NCBI GenBank assembly: GCA_030038215.1
Contig: JASHPI010000240.1
Location: 1 to 43,245 of the forward strand
DNA length: 43,245 nucleotides
From: Vulcanimicrobiota bacterium
GTDB taxonomy: Bacteria; Vulcanimicrobiota; Vulcanimicrobiia; Vulcanimicrobiales; Vulcanimicrobiaceae
Direction of reading: 5' to 3'
In this document: in pieces, positions 16,697 through 24,414 of the stretch
How the letters are laid out: each line of letters opens with the position of its first letter
Numbering within the stretch: the first letter of the stretch is position 1
Program-made: the position numbers and the translations under genes
Notes under the pieces: generated by a model
Databases searched by the model: none
Told to the model about the DNA's origin: nothing
What the model saw: only the letters and a program-made list of their open reading frames with translations

Positions 16697-18061
16697 ATGA
16701 CGCCGTCACTTCTGGGCCGCTGTCTCAGCGTTTGCACCGCGCTGGCGATGCTTGCCGGTTGCTCGCTAGGGTCGCAATCGTTACCAGCGATGCAGAGCGG
16801 CCCGGTTTTGACGTCGCTGAACTTGACCGGTGCCGGCAAGATCAAGCACATCATCTACATCGTGCAGGAGAACCGCAGCTTCGATAATCTCTTTCAGGGC
16901 TATCCCGGCGCGGACACGGTCTCGCAAGGACAGATCTCCACCGGCAAGTGGGTCAAACTGCAGCCCGTCAGTTTAGCCGCCTATTACGAGATCGATCACT
17001 CGGACGACGCGATGTTCGCGGCCTGCAACGGCACCGGCAAACTTCCCGGCACCGACTGCCACATGAACGGCTTTAACAACGAGATGGCCTATGGCTATCC
17101 TCGGAGCATCAAGTACGGCGAATACGTCTACGTGCCGCACAAGGAGTCGAAGCCGTACTTCGACATGGCGCACGAAGGCGTGCTCGCCGATCGGATGTTC
17201 CAGTCGCAACTCGACGAGAGCTTCGTCGCGCACCAATACATCATCGCGGCGCAGGCACAATCGAGCGTCAATTTGCCCTACGGTCCGTGGGGCTGCGAAG
17301 GAGGGCCGAGCGACACCGTCTTTACGATTACGCATCAGCGCACTCAAGGTCCATCGCAACAGGCCTGCTTCGACTACAAAACGCTCGGCGACGAGCTCGA
17401 CCAAGCCGGGCTGTCGTGGCGGTTCTACGCCAGCCGGTACGGCAGCGCAGAGAGCGGCACCGGAGGAACGTGGTCGAGCTATCAAGCCGTTCGACACATC
17501 TACTACGGACCCGACTGGAAAAAAGACGTCATCTCGCCAAACTGGAAGTTCATCACCGACGTGCGGGCCGGCAAGCTCGCGCACTTCACGTGGATTACCC
17601 CGGTCTGCGACGACTCCGATCACGTGAACTGTCCTGACGGATACGGGCCGTCATGGGTCTCCGCGCTCGTAAACACGGTCGGTCAAAGCAAGTTTTGGAA
17701 CTCGACGGCAATCTTCATCCAGTGGGATGACTGGGGCGGTCTCTACGACCACGTTCCCCCGCCGTACAAGGGGTACGACAGCCTGGGCTTCCGCGTGCCG
17801 CTCCTCATCCTGTCCCCGTATGCCAAGCACAACTACGTCTCGCACGTGCAGTACGAAACCGCCAGTGTGCTTCGTTTCGCCGAGGATCTCTTCGGCCTGG
17901 GGCGGTTATCCGAAGCGGACACGCGCGCGACCTCGCCGGCCACAGACTGCTTCGACTTTTCGCAAAAACCGCAGCCCTTCGTGAAGATCCAAGCGCCGCT
18001 GCCGCCGAAGTTCTTCATGCATCAATTTTCCGACGACTACTTCGCCCCCGACTACGAATAG
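16697..18061 (+). CDS. Secreted lipoprotein phosphoesterase (PF04185), paralogue 2
   Basis: A 454-residue PF04185 enzyme of the acid phosphatase/phospholipase C group. Lipobox LAGC (Cys 22). It carries the full set of family motifs: VQENRSFDNLF, a DCHMNGF segment, the LADRMFQSQLD region, DSDHVN, GPSWVSALVN, WDDWGGLYDHVPPPY, and GFRVPLLILSPYAK. With its Ser retained after Glu-Asn and YDHV intact it is the most canonical copy in the window. It resembles paralogue 4 more than 1 or 3 by eye (shared GTDCHMNGF-type and YYGPDWKKDV segments). It follows a propeller lipoprotein by 21 bp. Substrate unknown. Confidence 0.92.
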   Translation: MTPSLLGRCLSVCTALAMLAGCSLGSQSLPAMQSGPVLTSLNLTGAGKIKHIIYIVQENRSFDNLFQGYPGADTVSQGQISTGKWVKLQPVSLAAYYEIDHSDDAMFAACNGTGKLPGTDCHMNGFNNEMAYGYPRSIKYGEYVYVPHKESKPYFDMAHEGVLADRMFQSQLDESFVAHQYIIAAQAQSSVNLPYGPWGCEGGPSDTVFTITHQRTQGPSQQACFDYKTLGDELDQAGLSWRFYASRYGSAESGTGGTWSSYQAVRHIYYGPDWKKDVISPNWKFITDVRAGKLAHFTWITPVCDDSDHVNCPDGYGPSWVSALVNTVGQSKFWNSTAIFIQWDDWGGLYDHVPPPYKGYDSLGFRVPLLILSPYAKHNYVSHVQYETASVLRFAEDLFGLGRLSEADTRATSPATDCFDFSQKPQPFVKIQAPLPPKFFMHQFSDDYFAPDYE

Positions 18062-18178
18062 CGGCCGCGCGCTCGTCAACAAGCTTAATCTCCGGGAGCA
18101 AGGGAACGCGCCTCGCCTTCTGGAAGGCTGGGCGCCCGTTTGGTTCGCTAAGCTACACAAAGGGAGATTGCTTCAATC

Positions 18179-19693
18179 ATGGCTGACAAGAAGCCCAATA
18201 TTTTGGTCTTGTGGGGCGACGACATCGGTATTTGGAACATCAGCAAGTTCAATAATGGAAGCATCGGATACCGGACTCCCAACATCGACCGGGTCGCCAA
18301 CGAGGGCGGCCTCTTTACCGACTACTATTCGCAGCAGAGCTGCACCGCCGGCCGCGCCTGCTTCATCACCGGGCAGAACCCGATTCGCACCGGCCTCACC
18401 AAGGTCGGCGTGCCCGGCGCCACCGTCGGCCTGCAGCCCGAAGATCCGACCATCGCCGACCTCTTGAAACCGCAAGGTTACGTCACCGGCCAGTTCGGCA
18501 AGAATCACCTTGGCGACCGCAACGAGTTTCTTCCGACCGTGCACGGCTTCGACGTCTTCTTCGGCAACCTGTATCATTTGAACGCCGAGGAAGAGCCTGA
18601 GCTGCCCGACTACCCGAAGATGCCGTGGTTCAAAGAACAGTTCGGACCGCGCGGCGTGCTCGACTGCGTCGCCACCAGCGCCGACGATGCAACCGTTGAC
18701 CCGCGCTGGGGCCGGGTCGGAAAACAGAAGATCACCGACACCGGCCCGCTCACCAAGAAGCGCATGGAGACCATCGACGAGGAGATTACGTCGCGCGCCA
18801 TCGCGTGGATGGAAGACCAGGTCAAGGCCGACAAACCATTCTTCCTCTGGTATAACTCGACGGCGATGCACTTGCGCACGCACGTTGCGGAGAAGAACCT
18901 CGGCAAGAGCGGTCAGGATCCGTACGGCGACCGGATGGTGGTGCATGACGAGCAGATCGGCATGATCCTCGACAAAGTCGACCAGCTCGGCATCGCGGAC
19001 AACACGATCGTGATGTACTCGACCGACAACGGCCCCGAGAACGATACCTGGCCTGACGCAGCCAACACGCCGTATCGCGGCCAGAAGGACTCCAACTGGG
19101 AAGGCGGCTGGCGCGTCCCGTGCTTTATCCGCTGGCCGGGCGTCATCAAAGCGGGCTCAGTCTATAACGACATCGTCTCCCACATCGACGCGTTCCCGAC
19201 GTTCTTGGCCGCCGCCGGCAACCCGGACGTCAAACAGCAGCTGCTCGACGGCTGCACGGTGGGCGACAAGAAGTTCAACGTGCATCTCGACGGCTTCAAC
19301 ATGATCGACTACTTCTCGGGGAAGACGAAGGCAAGCCCGAGGGATCACATCATGTACTTCAGCGACGACGGCGACGTCATCGCTCTGCGGGTCGGCGACT
19401 ACAAGTTCAACTTGGCCGTCCAACGGGCTAATCAATTGCAACAATGGGCCGAGCCGTTCGTGAAACTGCGGCTGCCCCACATCGTGAACCTGCGTCGAGA
19501 TCCGTTCGAACGAGCGGACTTCAACTCGAACACCTACTTTGATTGGATGATCGATCACGTTCCGCAGATGTACTTGATGCAGGCCGTCGTCGCCCAAGAA
19601 ATCGAGGGTTTCATCAAGTTCCCGCCGCGTCAAAAACCGGCCTCGTTCAATCTGGATTCGGTCCTCGCCCAGGTTCAAACGCCGCACGGCTGA
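18179..19693 (+). CDS. Arylsulfatase-family hydrolase with CTAGR active site
   Basis: A 504-residue sulfatase (PF00884), expected to hydrolyse sulfate esters with formylglycine and calcium. Metal and catalytic motifs: LVLWGDDIG near residue 10, SCTAGRACFITGQ near 55, GKNHLGD near 105, a central HL.TH-type His region and YSTDNGPEND near 280. The consensus formylglycine site is CxPxR; this one has Ala in place of Pro, a variant that radical-SAM maturases of the anSME type are reported to accept. There is no signal peptide, so it appears cytosolic, unlike the exported phosphoesterases around it. No maturase is in the window. ATG with GGGAG about 15 nt upstream. It sits 40 bp before the methyltransferase and may be cotranscribed. 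Confidence 0.9.
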   Translation: MADKKPNILVLWGDDIGIWNISKFNNGSIGYRTPNIDRVANEGGLFTDYYSQQSCTAGRACFITGQNPIRTGLTKVGVPGATVGLQPEDPTIADLLKPQGYVTGQFGKNHLGDRNEFLPTVHGFDVFFGNLYHLNAEEEPELPDYPKMPWFKEQFGPRGVLDCVATSADDATVDPRWGRVGKQKITDTGPLTKKRMETIDEEITSRAIAWMEDQVKADKPFFLWYNSTAMHLRTHVAEKNLGKSGQDPYGDRMVVHDEQIGMILDKVDQLGIADNTIVMYSTDNGPENDTWPDAANTPYRGQKDSNWEGGWRVPCFIRWPGVIKAGSVYNDIVSHIDAFPTFLAAAGNPDVKQQLLDGCTVGDKKFNVHLDGFNMIDYFSGKTKASPRDHIMYFSDDGDVIALRVGDYKFNLAVQRANQLQQWAEPFVKLRLPHIVNLRRDPFERADFNSNTYFDWMIDHVPQMYLMQAVVAQEIEGFIKFPPRQKPASFNLDSVLAQVQTPHG

Positions 19694-19733
19694 CACGTCG
19701 GAGTCCAAGGATCGAGCCGAAATCGGCAGATGG

Positions 19734-20936
19734 GTGGGTGACTTTTACGAAAGTCACCCTTACCCGCCGCCGGTCGACGATCTCGATGCATACCGCGCCG
19801 GTTGGGATGACGGGCGCCGGCGTGCCGACTCGCACCTCTTCTGGCCCGCGCAACCGTTCCGCGACGACCGCAGCGTATTGGTCGCGGGTTGCGGCACGGC
19901 GCAGGCTGCGCGCTATGCGTTGCGCTGGCCGCACGCCCGCCTGGTCGGCATCGACGTTAGTGCCACCAGCATTGCCTGCACGCTCGAGCTGAAACACAAA
20001 TACGCCCTCGACAATCTCGAGGTACGTCAACTCGCCGTCGAGCGTGTCGATGAGCTTGGAGAGACCTTCGAGCACGTGGTCTGCACCGGCGTCCTCCACC
20101 ATCTGGCCGATCCGGGCGCCGGCTTGCGGGCGTTGCGCGACGTGCTCGCGCCCGCCGGCGCGATGCACCTGATGGTCTACGCACCCTACGGCCGCGCGGG
20201 CGTCTACATGCTTCAGGACTACTGCCGGCGTCTGGGCATCGGCTGGACGGATGCCGAGATACGCGACCTAGCCGCCACGTTGAAGGCACTCCCGCCAGAC
20301 CATCCGATCGCGCCCCTCTTGCGCGCTTCGCCCGATTTTTCAAACCGCGCGGGATTGGCCGATGCGCTCCTCCATCCGAACGATCGCTCGTACTCAGTTC
20401 CGGAGCTATTGCAGTTCATCGATGATGCAGGCTTGCGTTTCGGGCGTTGGATCCGGCAGGCGCCCTATCTGCCCTGCTGCGGCGCGGTCGCGTCGACGCC
20501 GCATCGCGATTTACTCGCCACGCTGCGGCCCGAAGCTCAGTATGCGGCGATGGAGCTCTTTCGGGGGACGATGGTGCGGCATGCCGTCGTTGCACATCGA
20601 AAGGATTCGCAGCCATCGGAGGCGCGGGTAAGCTTCGAGGGCGACGCCTGGCTCGATTACGTGCCGATACGCCTGCCCGACACGATTGCCGTGCGCGATG
20701 GGCTACCGCCGGGAGCGACCGCGGTGCTCATCAATCGCAATCACACCTACACCGATTTGTATCTGCCGATCGACGCGGCGCGGGAGCGGCTGCTCAATGC
20801 GATCAACGCGGAGCGCGCGATCGCGCAGATCGGCGCGACGGATCGAGAGTTCGCGCGCGCGTTTTTCGAGCAGCTCTGGCGCTGGGATCAGATCGTGTTC
20901 GACATCAGCGACCAGATCCAACCCACCGCTGCCTGA
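19734..20936 (+). CDS. Class I SAM-dependent methyltransferase
   Basis: A 400-residue cytosolic methyltransferase. [13 protein letters not shown] at the N-terminus is typical of a group of Rossmann methyltransferases with a long C-terminal extension. The SAM-binding motif [10 protein letters not shown] lies near residue 48, the acidic ribose contact is VGIDVS near 72, and CTGVLHHL is motif III-like near 118. Residues about 250-400 form an extra domain that I do not recognise. The start is the GTG at 19734; no ATG is in frame nearby. It follows the sulfatase closely. Its last 49 bp overlap antisense with the end of the Pro/Thr/Ser-repeat gene. The acceptor substrate is unknown. Confidence 0.85.
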   Translation: MGDFYESHPYPPPVDDLDAYRAGWDDGRRRADSHLFWPAQPFRDDRSVLVAGCGTAQAARYALRWPHARLVGIDVSATSIACTLELKHKYALDNLEVRQLAVERVDELGETFEHVVCTGVLHHLADPGAGLRALRDVLAPAGAMHLMVYAPYGRAGVYMLQDYCRRLGIGWTDAEIRDLAATLKALPPDHPIAPLLRASPDFSNRAGLADALLHPNDRSYSVPELLQFIDDAGLRFGRWIRQAPYLPCCGAVASTPHRDLLATLRPEAQYAAMELFRGTMVRHAVVAHRKDSQPSEARVSFEGDAWLDYVPIRLPDTIAVRDGLPPGATAVLINRNHTYTDLYLPIDAARERLLNAINAERAIAQIGATDREFARAFFEQLWRWDQIVFDISDQIQPTAA

Positions 20937-22327
20937 AGTTCGGCGAAGAGCTGCGTTCCGGCACGATCGGCGCCTTGAGCAGTCCATGGCGACGAGGTCG
21001 GGTGCGGTGACCACGTCGGCGACGCGGTCGGGTAGGGCGATGACGTCGGCGAGGCGGTCGGGTACGGCGATGACGTCGGCGAGGCCGTTGGGTACGGTGA
21101 TGAGGTTGGCGACGCGGTCGGATACGGCGATGAAGTCGGCGACGCGGTCGGGTGCGGTGACGAGGTTGGCGACGCCGTCGGTCGCGGCGATGCGGTCGGC
21201 GACGCGGTCGGGTGCGGCGACGTCGTCGGCGACGCCGTCGGTTGCGGCGATGACGTCGGCGAGGCGGTGGGGTGCGGCGACGACGTCGGCGATGGGCTTG
21301 GGCTTGGCGACGACGTCGGGTGCGCGGTTGGCGTCGTCGTCGGTACCGGCGTCGGGGTCGGCGTCGGTTTCGACGTCGGCGTTGGCGTCGGGTGCGGCGT
21401 CGGCGTTGGCGTCGGATGCGTCGTCGGAGTCGACGTCGGATGCGGTGTCGGCGTCGGCGTCTGCCATGGCGTCGGCGTTGGTTTCGGTGTCGACGTCGGA
21501 TGCGGTGTCGGCGTTGGCGTATGCCAGGGCGTTGGCGTTGGCCTTGGGGTCGGCGAATCGTGCGGCGTCGGTGTCGGATGCGGCGTTATCGACGGTCTCG
21601 GAGTCGGATGGTGCGGCGGGTGCGGCGGTTTATCTCCATGGCCCGGGCCGAATCCGCAATAGGGTTTCTGTGCCACTAGGTCGGCGAGAACACATGCCCC
21701 GATGATGTAGATCGGGATCGCATACTGATGCCAGAAGCTGGTGTTCGGCGCAGGCGTCGGGGGCGGCGGGCTCGGCGCCGGCGTTAGATCGCCGTCGCCC
21801 ATTCCGCCCGGCGTTGGCGCCGGCGGCGGCGGAGGAGCATGATGCGGCGGCGGGGGTGGCGGCGGCGGGATTCGCGAGCGGACGATCGAGACGTTTCCGC
21901 AGGCGTTGGGAATGTAAAAGATCGTCCGCGTGCGGCCGTGCGAGTAGGCGAGAATCCAGCCGTGCTGATTGGCCGGAATGACGGCGTTGTGAATGGCGTA
22001 GAACCCGTGCGGGCCCTTGCTGGTCGTTGCGTCGAGGTGCCTGGGGATCACGCCGTACTCGAATAGCCGTTGATAGTCCAGCAGGGCATCTGTCAGGGCA
22101 TCGGTCTCGCCGGCTGTTAGATCGAGCGTCTTCGCGGCGGCCAGCAGCTCCTTGGAGTGGGCGCGCAACTGTGCGCTCGAGGCGACGCTTCCCACGACCG
22201 GCGCTACGCCGAGCCGGTGGATGACGTACGGTTCCGACGTATCGGCTTGCGCGCCAACGGAAGCCTGCGACGCGAGAAGCGTCACGGCAATAAGGCCGCA
22301 GAACAAGCTCTTTGCAGAGACTCGCAA
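20888..22327 (-). CDS. Secreted/membrane protein with long Pro/Thr/Ser repeat domain
   Basis: A 479-residue protein with four parts. They are a signal peptide (about 1-28); a small globular N-domain (about 30-145) including [20 protein letters not shown]; polyproline runs and a membrane helix ([20 protein letters not shown], about 200-222); and about 220 residues of P/T/S-rich low complexity. The last part moves from PTPTPHP units to 10-residue [10 protein letters not shown] repeats. TTG start with AGAGGG 7 nt upstream. By analogy with other such proteins, the repeats probably form an extended stalk or linker that could be glycosylated or span the envelope (inference). No catalytic motif. The last 16 residues are encoded antisense to the methyltransferase. 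No homologue recognised. Confidence 0.75.
   Translation of the reverse strand: MRVSAKSLFCGLIAVTLLASQASVGAQADTSEPYVIHRLGVAPVVGSVASSAQLRAHSKELLAAAKTLDLTAGETDALTDALLDYQRLFEYGVIPRHLDATTSKGPHGFYAIHNAVIPANQHGWILAYSHGRTRTIFYIPNACGNVSIVRSRIPPPPPPPPHHAPPPPPAPTPGGMGDGDLTPAPSPPPPTPAPNTSFWHQYAIPIYIIGACVLADLVAQKPYCGFGPGHGDKPPHPPHHPTPRPSITPHPTPTPHDSPTPRPTPTPWHTPTPTPHPTSTPKPTPTPWQTPTPTPHPTSTPTTHPTPTPTPHPTPTPTSKPTPTPTPVPTTTPTAHPTSSPSPSPSPTSSPHPTASPTSSPQPTASPTTSPHPTASPTASPRPTASPTSSPHPTASPTSSPYPTASPTSSPYPTASPTSSPYPTASPTSSPYPTASPTWSPHPTSSPWTAQGADRAGTQLFAELQAAVGWIWSLMSNTI
20985..21290 (-). repeat. 30-bp coding tandem repeat ([10 protein letters not shown] units)
   Basis: About ten imperfect 30-bp copies, plus-strand form near GATGACGTCGGCGAGGCGGT, each encoding 10 residues of the repeat protein on the minus strand. 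Copy number could vary by slippage. Changes between copies are mostly single substitutions. Confidence 0.85.
21300..21620 (-). repeat. Degenerate PTPTP-type low-complexity coding repeat
   Basis: Shorter, irregular GTCGGCGT-rich units encoding (PT)n with H, S, K or W insertions (for example [12 protein letters not shown]). They lie between the membrane helix and the 30-bp array of the same gene. Confidence 0.7.
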
Positions 22328-22583
22328 CGTACATCCCTCTTATAGACGAGAGCGTGCTGCGGTGCACGGCGATATAACAGCTCGTATAAAACCGCCATGC
22401 GGAGCAGCACTACCGATTGTACGTTTTGGATCGCGCCAAGAGCAGTGCGGGAGGACCCATCGGCCCAGACGCCGCGGTCGGTCAAATTAGGACCAACGGC
22501 CTCATTAAGGAAGCGCCGGGCCGTCCTCACCGAACGCTAACGCCACCGCACAGGAGGCTTTCGCGCCCGGGGCCAACCGCTCT

Positions 22584-22937
22584 GTGGTGCGTCTTCTTCC
22601 GGCCATGGCGATCGTTCTCGGTCTCGCCGCATGTACTCACAATGACTACATGCCGAATGTCGTTCAGATAACACCGAGTGGCACCCCGTCGGCCCCGGCT
22701 CCCGTTTCGATCCAGAAGTCGTTCACCCTGATCGCCGTCGAAGACGGCTACACGGGCCAGTTCACCGCGCAGACGATCGTCGGAAAATGCTGGGTTGTTC
22801 AGTCGCCGATCACGACCAGCGGAGCATGGATTGTCGTTCCTCAAGGTGCGACGTGCAGCAGCGATCGGGACGTAGAGCAGATCCAAGTCAAGGATACCGA
22901 GAACCACTCGGCCGTTACGTACATTCGCTCGGAATAG
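22584..22937 (+). CDS. Small lipoprotein of unknown function
   Basis: A 117-residue protein with a very short signal peptide and lipobox: MVRLLPAMAIVLGLAAC, Cys 17. The mature part is a small beta-rich domain with one further Cys pair (GKCWVVQSP and GATCSS), which could form a disulfide. GTG start; an internal ATG at residue 8 would leave too little signal sequence. The 256 bp upstream are divergent from the P/T/S-repeat gene and hold no other gene that I can support, only A/T-rich patches around 22370-22395. I do not recognise the family. Confidence 0.6.
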   Translation: MVRLLPAMAIVLGLAACTHNDYMPNVVQITPSGTPSAPAPVSIQKSFTLIAVEDGYTGQFTAQTIVGKCWVVQSPITTSGAWIVVPQGATCSSDRDVEQIQVKDTENHSAVTYIRSE

Positions 22938-22963
22938 ATCCGCCGCTTGCCGCTGCGCGCCAT

Positions 22964-22997
22964 CCGTTGTGAACGAGCTTCACCTCAAACACAACGG
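22964..22997. other. Inverted repeat CCGTTGTG/CACAACGG
   Basis: A perfect 8-bp inverted repeat with an 18-nt spacer, 27 bp after the small lipoprotein stop. It could be a terminator-like hairpin without a T-tract, or an operator for the next gene, whose predicted -35 lies 46 bp downstream. Confidence 0.4.
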
Positions 22998-23042
22998 GTT
23001 GTTGCCGCTAAATTGCGCTCAAATTTTAAGAGCTCGTGGTTA

Positions 23043-23071
23043 TTGACTTTCGAAAGATCGAGGTTCAATAT
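23043..23071 (+). promoter_or_regulatory. Candidate sigma70-type promoter
   Basis: TTGACT, a 17-bp spacer, then CAATAT, in an unusually A/T-rich patch of this high-GC window. It would give a leader of about 50 nt before the ATG at 23127. The -35 is close to consensus; the -10 is weaker. Confidence 0.5.
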
Positions 23072-23126
23072 GTGTTGGCCGGGTCAGGGAAAGAACAGCA
23101 TCCTCATATGGAGAGAGGCCATCACT

Positions 23127-23474
23127 ATGTCAGCTCGTGAGTTAGAAGTCACTTCGATTATTGGTTTGTGGCTAGCGATCCACGGCGGCGATCCGCCGGA
23201 AACGCAAGAAGAAGTCGCTACGATCGCCGGCCAAATCATCGCAAACCTTGCGGCCGTCGCTTTCAGTCAAGGCAGCGAGGTTTCGGCCGACGCGGTCACG
23301 TCGCGCCTTCGCCAGTTGAACGTTCAGGTAAAGCAGGGCGGAAACGGCGGCGCCTCGGGCGTTAAGCCGGACGCGAGGATCATTCACTCCGGCGGCTACA
23401 ACGAGATCGTCTGGCCCGGCGCGCCCGGAGGACCGCCGATCGTCGTAAAAGTCCCGGTCGCAACGTTAGCTTAG
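23127..23474 (+). CDS. Hypothetical 115-residue protein
   Basis: I start at the ATG 23127 (MSARELEVTSIIGLWLAIHGG) with GAGAGG 8 nt upstream and a promoter-like sequence about 55 bp before that. The track's 22947 start adds 60 implausible residues. The N-terminal 70 residues look helical and soluble. Residues about 75-115 are Gly/Pro-rich (GGNGGASG, then WPGAPGGPPIVVKVP). There is no signal peptide. It ends in a 4-bp overlap with the stop of the convergent acetyltransferase gene. I do not recognise the family. Confidence 0.65.
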   Translation: MSARELEVTSIIGLWLAIHGGDPPETQEEVATIAGQIIANLAAVAFSQGSEVSADAVTSRLRQLNVQVKQGGNGGASGVKPDARIIHSGGYNEIVWPGAPGGPPIVVKVPVATLA

Positions 23475-24016
23475 ACATCGGCGCAACGCGGGGGGACAAT
23501 TCCCCTCGCGTTGCGCGCGAGAAACAGCACCGGCTGCTCGTTATAAACGCCCTGCTCGAGCACTTCGTAGCCGCATTTCTCTACGACGCGCAGCGAAGCC
23601 GCATTCTGTGGCGTCACGAGGCAGACGGTGGCCGGGTGCGGCAGGTAAGCATCGGCCCAGGCTAGCGCAGCACGCACCGCCTCGGTGGCATAGCCTTTTC
23701 CGTGAAAGCGCGACGCTAGCGCGAAGCCCAACTCCGGCTTGCCTCGCATCGATGCCGCGATCTCGCGTCTGAAATCCATGAAGCCGACCTCTCCGACGAA
23801 ATTGCCCGAGGCCTTCTCCTCGATCGCCCAGTATCCGAAGCCCATGAGCGCCCAGTGCCCGAGGTACGAGAGCAGTCTCATCCAAGTCTGCTGTTCGGTC
23901 GACGCGCGCCCGCTGATGAATTTGGTTACGTTGGGATCGGACCACATCGCGACGCAATCCGACAGATCGTCGAGGCGGTGCCTGCGCAGACGCAGGTGCG
24001 GCGTTTCGATGTTTAC
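23471..24016 (-). CDS. GNAT-family N-acetyltransferase (RimJ/RimL-like)
   Basis: A 181-residue acetyl-CoA-dependent acetyltransferase of the RimJ/RimL type. It begins NIETPHLRLRRHRLDD. The acetyl-CoA loop is SRFHGKGYATEAVRAAL, and TPQNAASLRVVEKCGYE is the usual C-terminal motif. The target may be ribosomal protein N-termini or a small molecule; unknown. The start is a problem. The fold begins right after the upstream small gene, but the nearest canonical in-frame start is a GTG at 24151, which would add 45 Arg-rich residues antagonistic to the small gene. I place the start at a GTA that overlaps the small gene's TAA (GTAA), mirroring the NTGA overlaps elsewhere. A non-standard start or a sequence error are both possible. 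Confidence 0.75.
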   Translation of the reverse strand, partial: VNIETPHLRLRRHRLDDLSDCVAMWSDPNVTKFISGRASTEQQTWMRLLSYLGHWALMGFGYWAIEEKASGNFVGEVGFMDFRREIAASMRGKPELGFALASRFHGKGYATEAVRAALAWADAYLPHPATVCLVTPQNAASLRVVEKCGYEVLEQGVYNEQPVLFLARNARGIVPPRCADV

Positions 24017-24201
24017 TCTGCCAGCGGATGGCCGGGAGGGAGCAGCGCGCGCAAAGCATCGAGATACGGGTTGCGATCCAGCGCTTTTATCGCGTCGTCG
24101 ATAATGCGCCTTTGTTCGGGCGTCAGACTCATCATGAGCTCGACGTCCCACTGCATTCCCTTCAAGCGCTCTACGAGCCGCTGCTTTTCAAAATTCTCCA
24201 C
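24013..24201 (-). CDS. Small 62-residue soluble protein
   Basis: GTG start with AGGGGGTG about 8 nt upstream. The product is charged and helical (EKQRLVERLKGMQWDVELMM, SLTPEQRRIIDDAIKAL, PYLDALRALLPPGHPLAE), with the balanced composition of a real protein rather than a shadow. It has no signal peptide or metal motif. It lies directly upstream of the acetyltransferase and overlaps its proposed start, so the two form an operon. A 16-bp perfect palindrome sits 19 bp upstream of its start. Family not recognised; a regulatory or partner role is only a guess. Confidence 0.6.
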   Translation of the reverse strand: MENFEKQRLVERLKGMQWDVELMMSLTPEQRRIIDDAIKALDRNPYLDALRALLPPGHPLAE

Positions 24202-24220
24202 ATGTCACACCCCCTTTTGC

Positions 24221-24236
24221 GAACATCGCGATGTTC
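24221..24236. promoter_or_regulatory. Perfect 16-bp palindrome, candidate operator
   Basis: GAACATCGCGATGTTC is a perfect palindrome located 19 bp upstream of the small-protein GTG and within the divergent intergenic region with phosphoesterase 3. The position and symmetry suit a dimeric repressor. It is not a Gram-positive LexA box, because GAAC and GTTC are 8 rather than 4 bp apart. Confidence 0.5.
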
Positions 24237-24414
24237 TTTAGCGCAAACCATACCCCATTTTGGCGCGCGCAGCAACCTTTGAGTCGGATTTTCTTAGCAG
24301 ATTCTCTTCTTCCAATAGTATGGGCTAGCTCGCAACGGAGTCTCGCTTTAGCGGACGATGACCTAGCTTGCTCCGGATGACTGGCGCGCCGCGCCGTCGA
24401 ATCCGTTCTCCAAG

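Noticed and set aside
20985-21290. CRISPR array
   Set aside because: Repeats are contiguous 30-bp coding units without unique spacers; no cas genes nearby.
21267-21662. Gly/Val-rich and Arg-rich ORFs (21267-21662, 21272-21679) over the repeat region
   Set aside because: They are complements of the Pro/Thr/Ser coding repeat; composition follows from the repeat, not from a gene.
24221-24236. Gram-positive-type LexA box (GAAC-N4-GTTC)
   Set aside because: The gap between GAAC and GTTC is 8 bp, not 4, and the downstream genes are not SOS genes.
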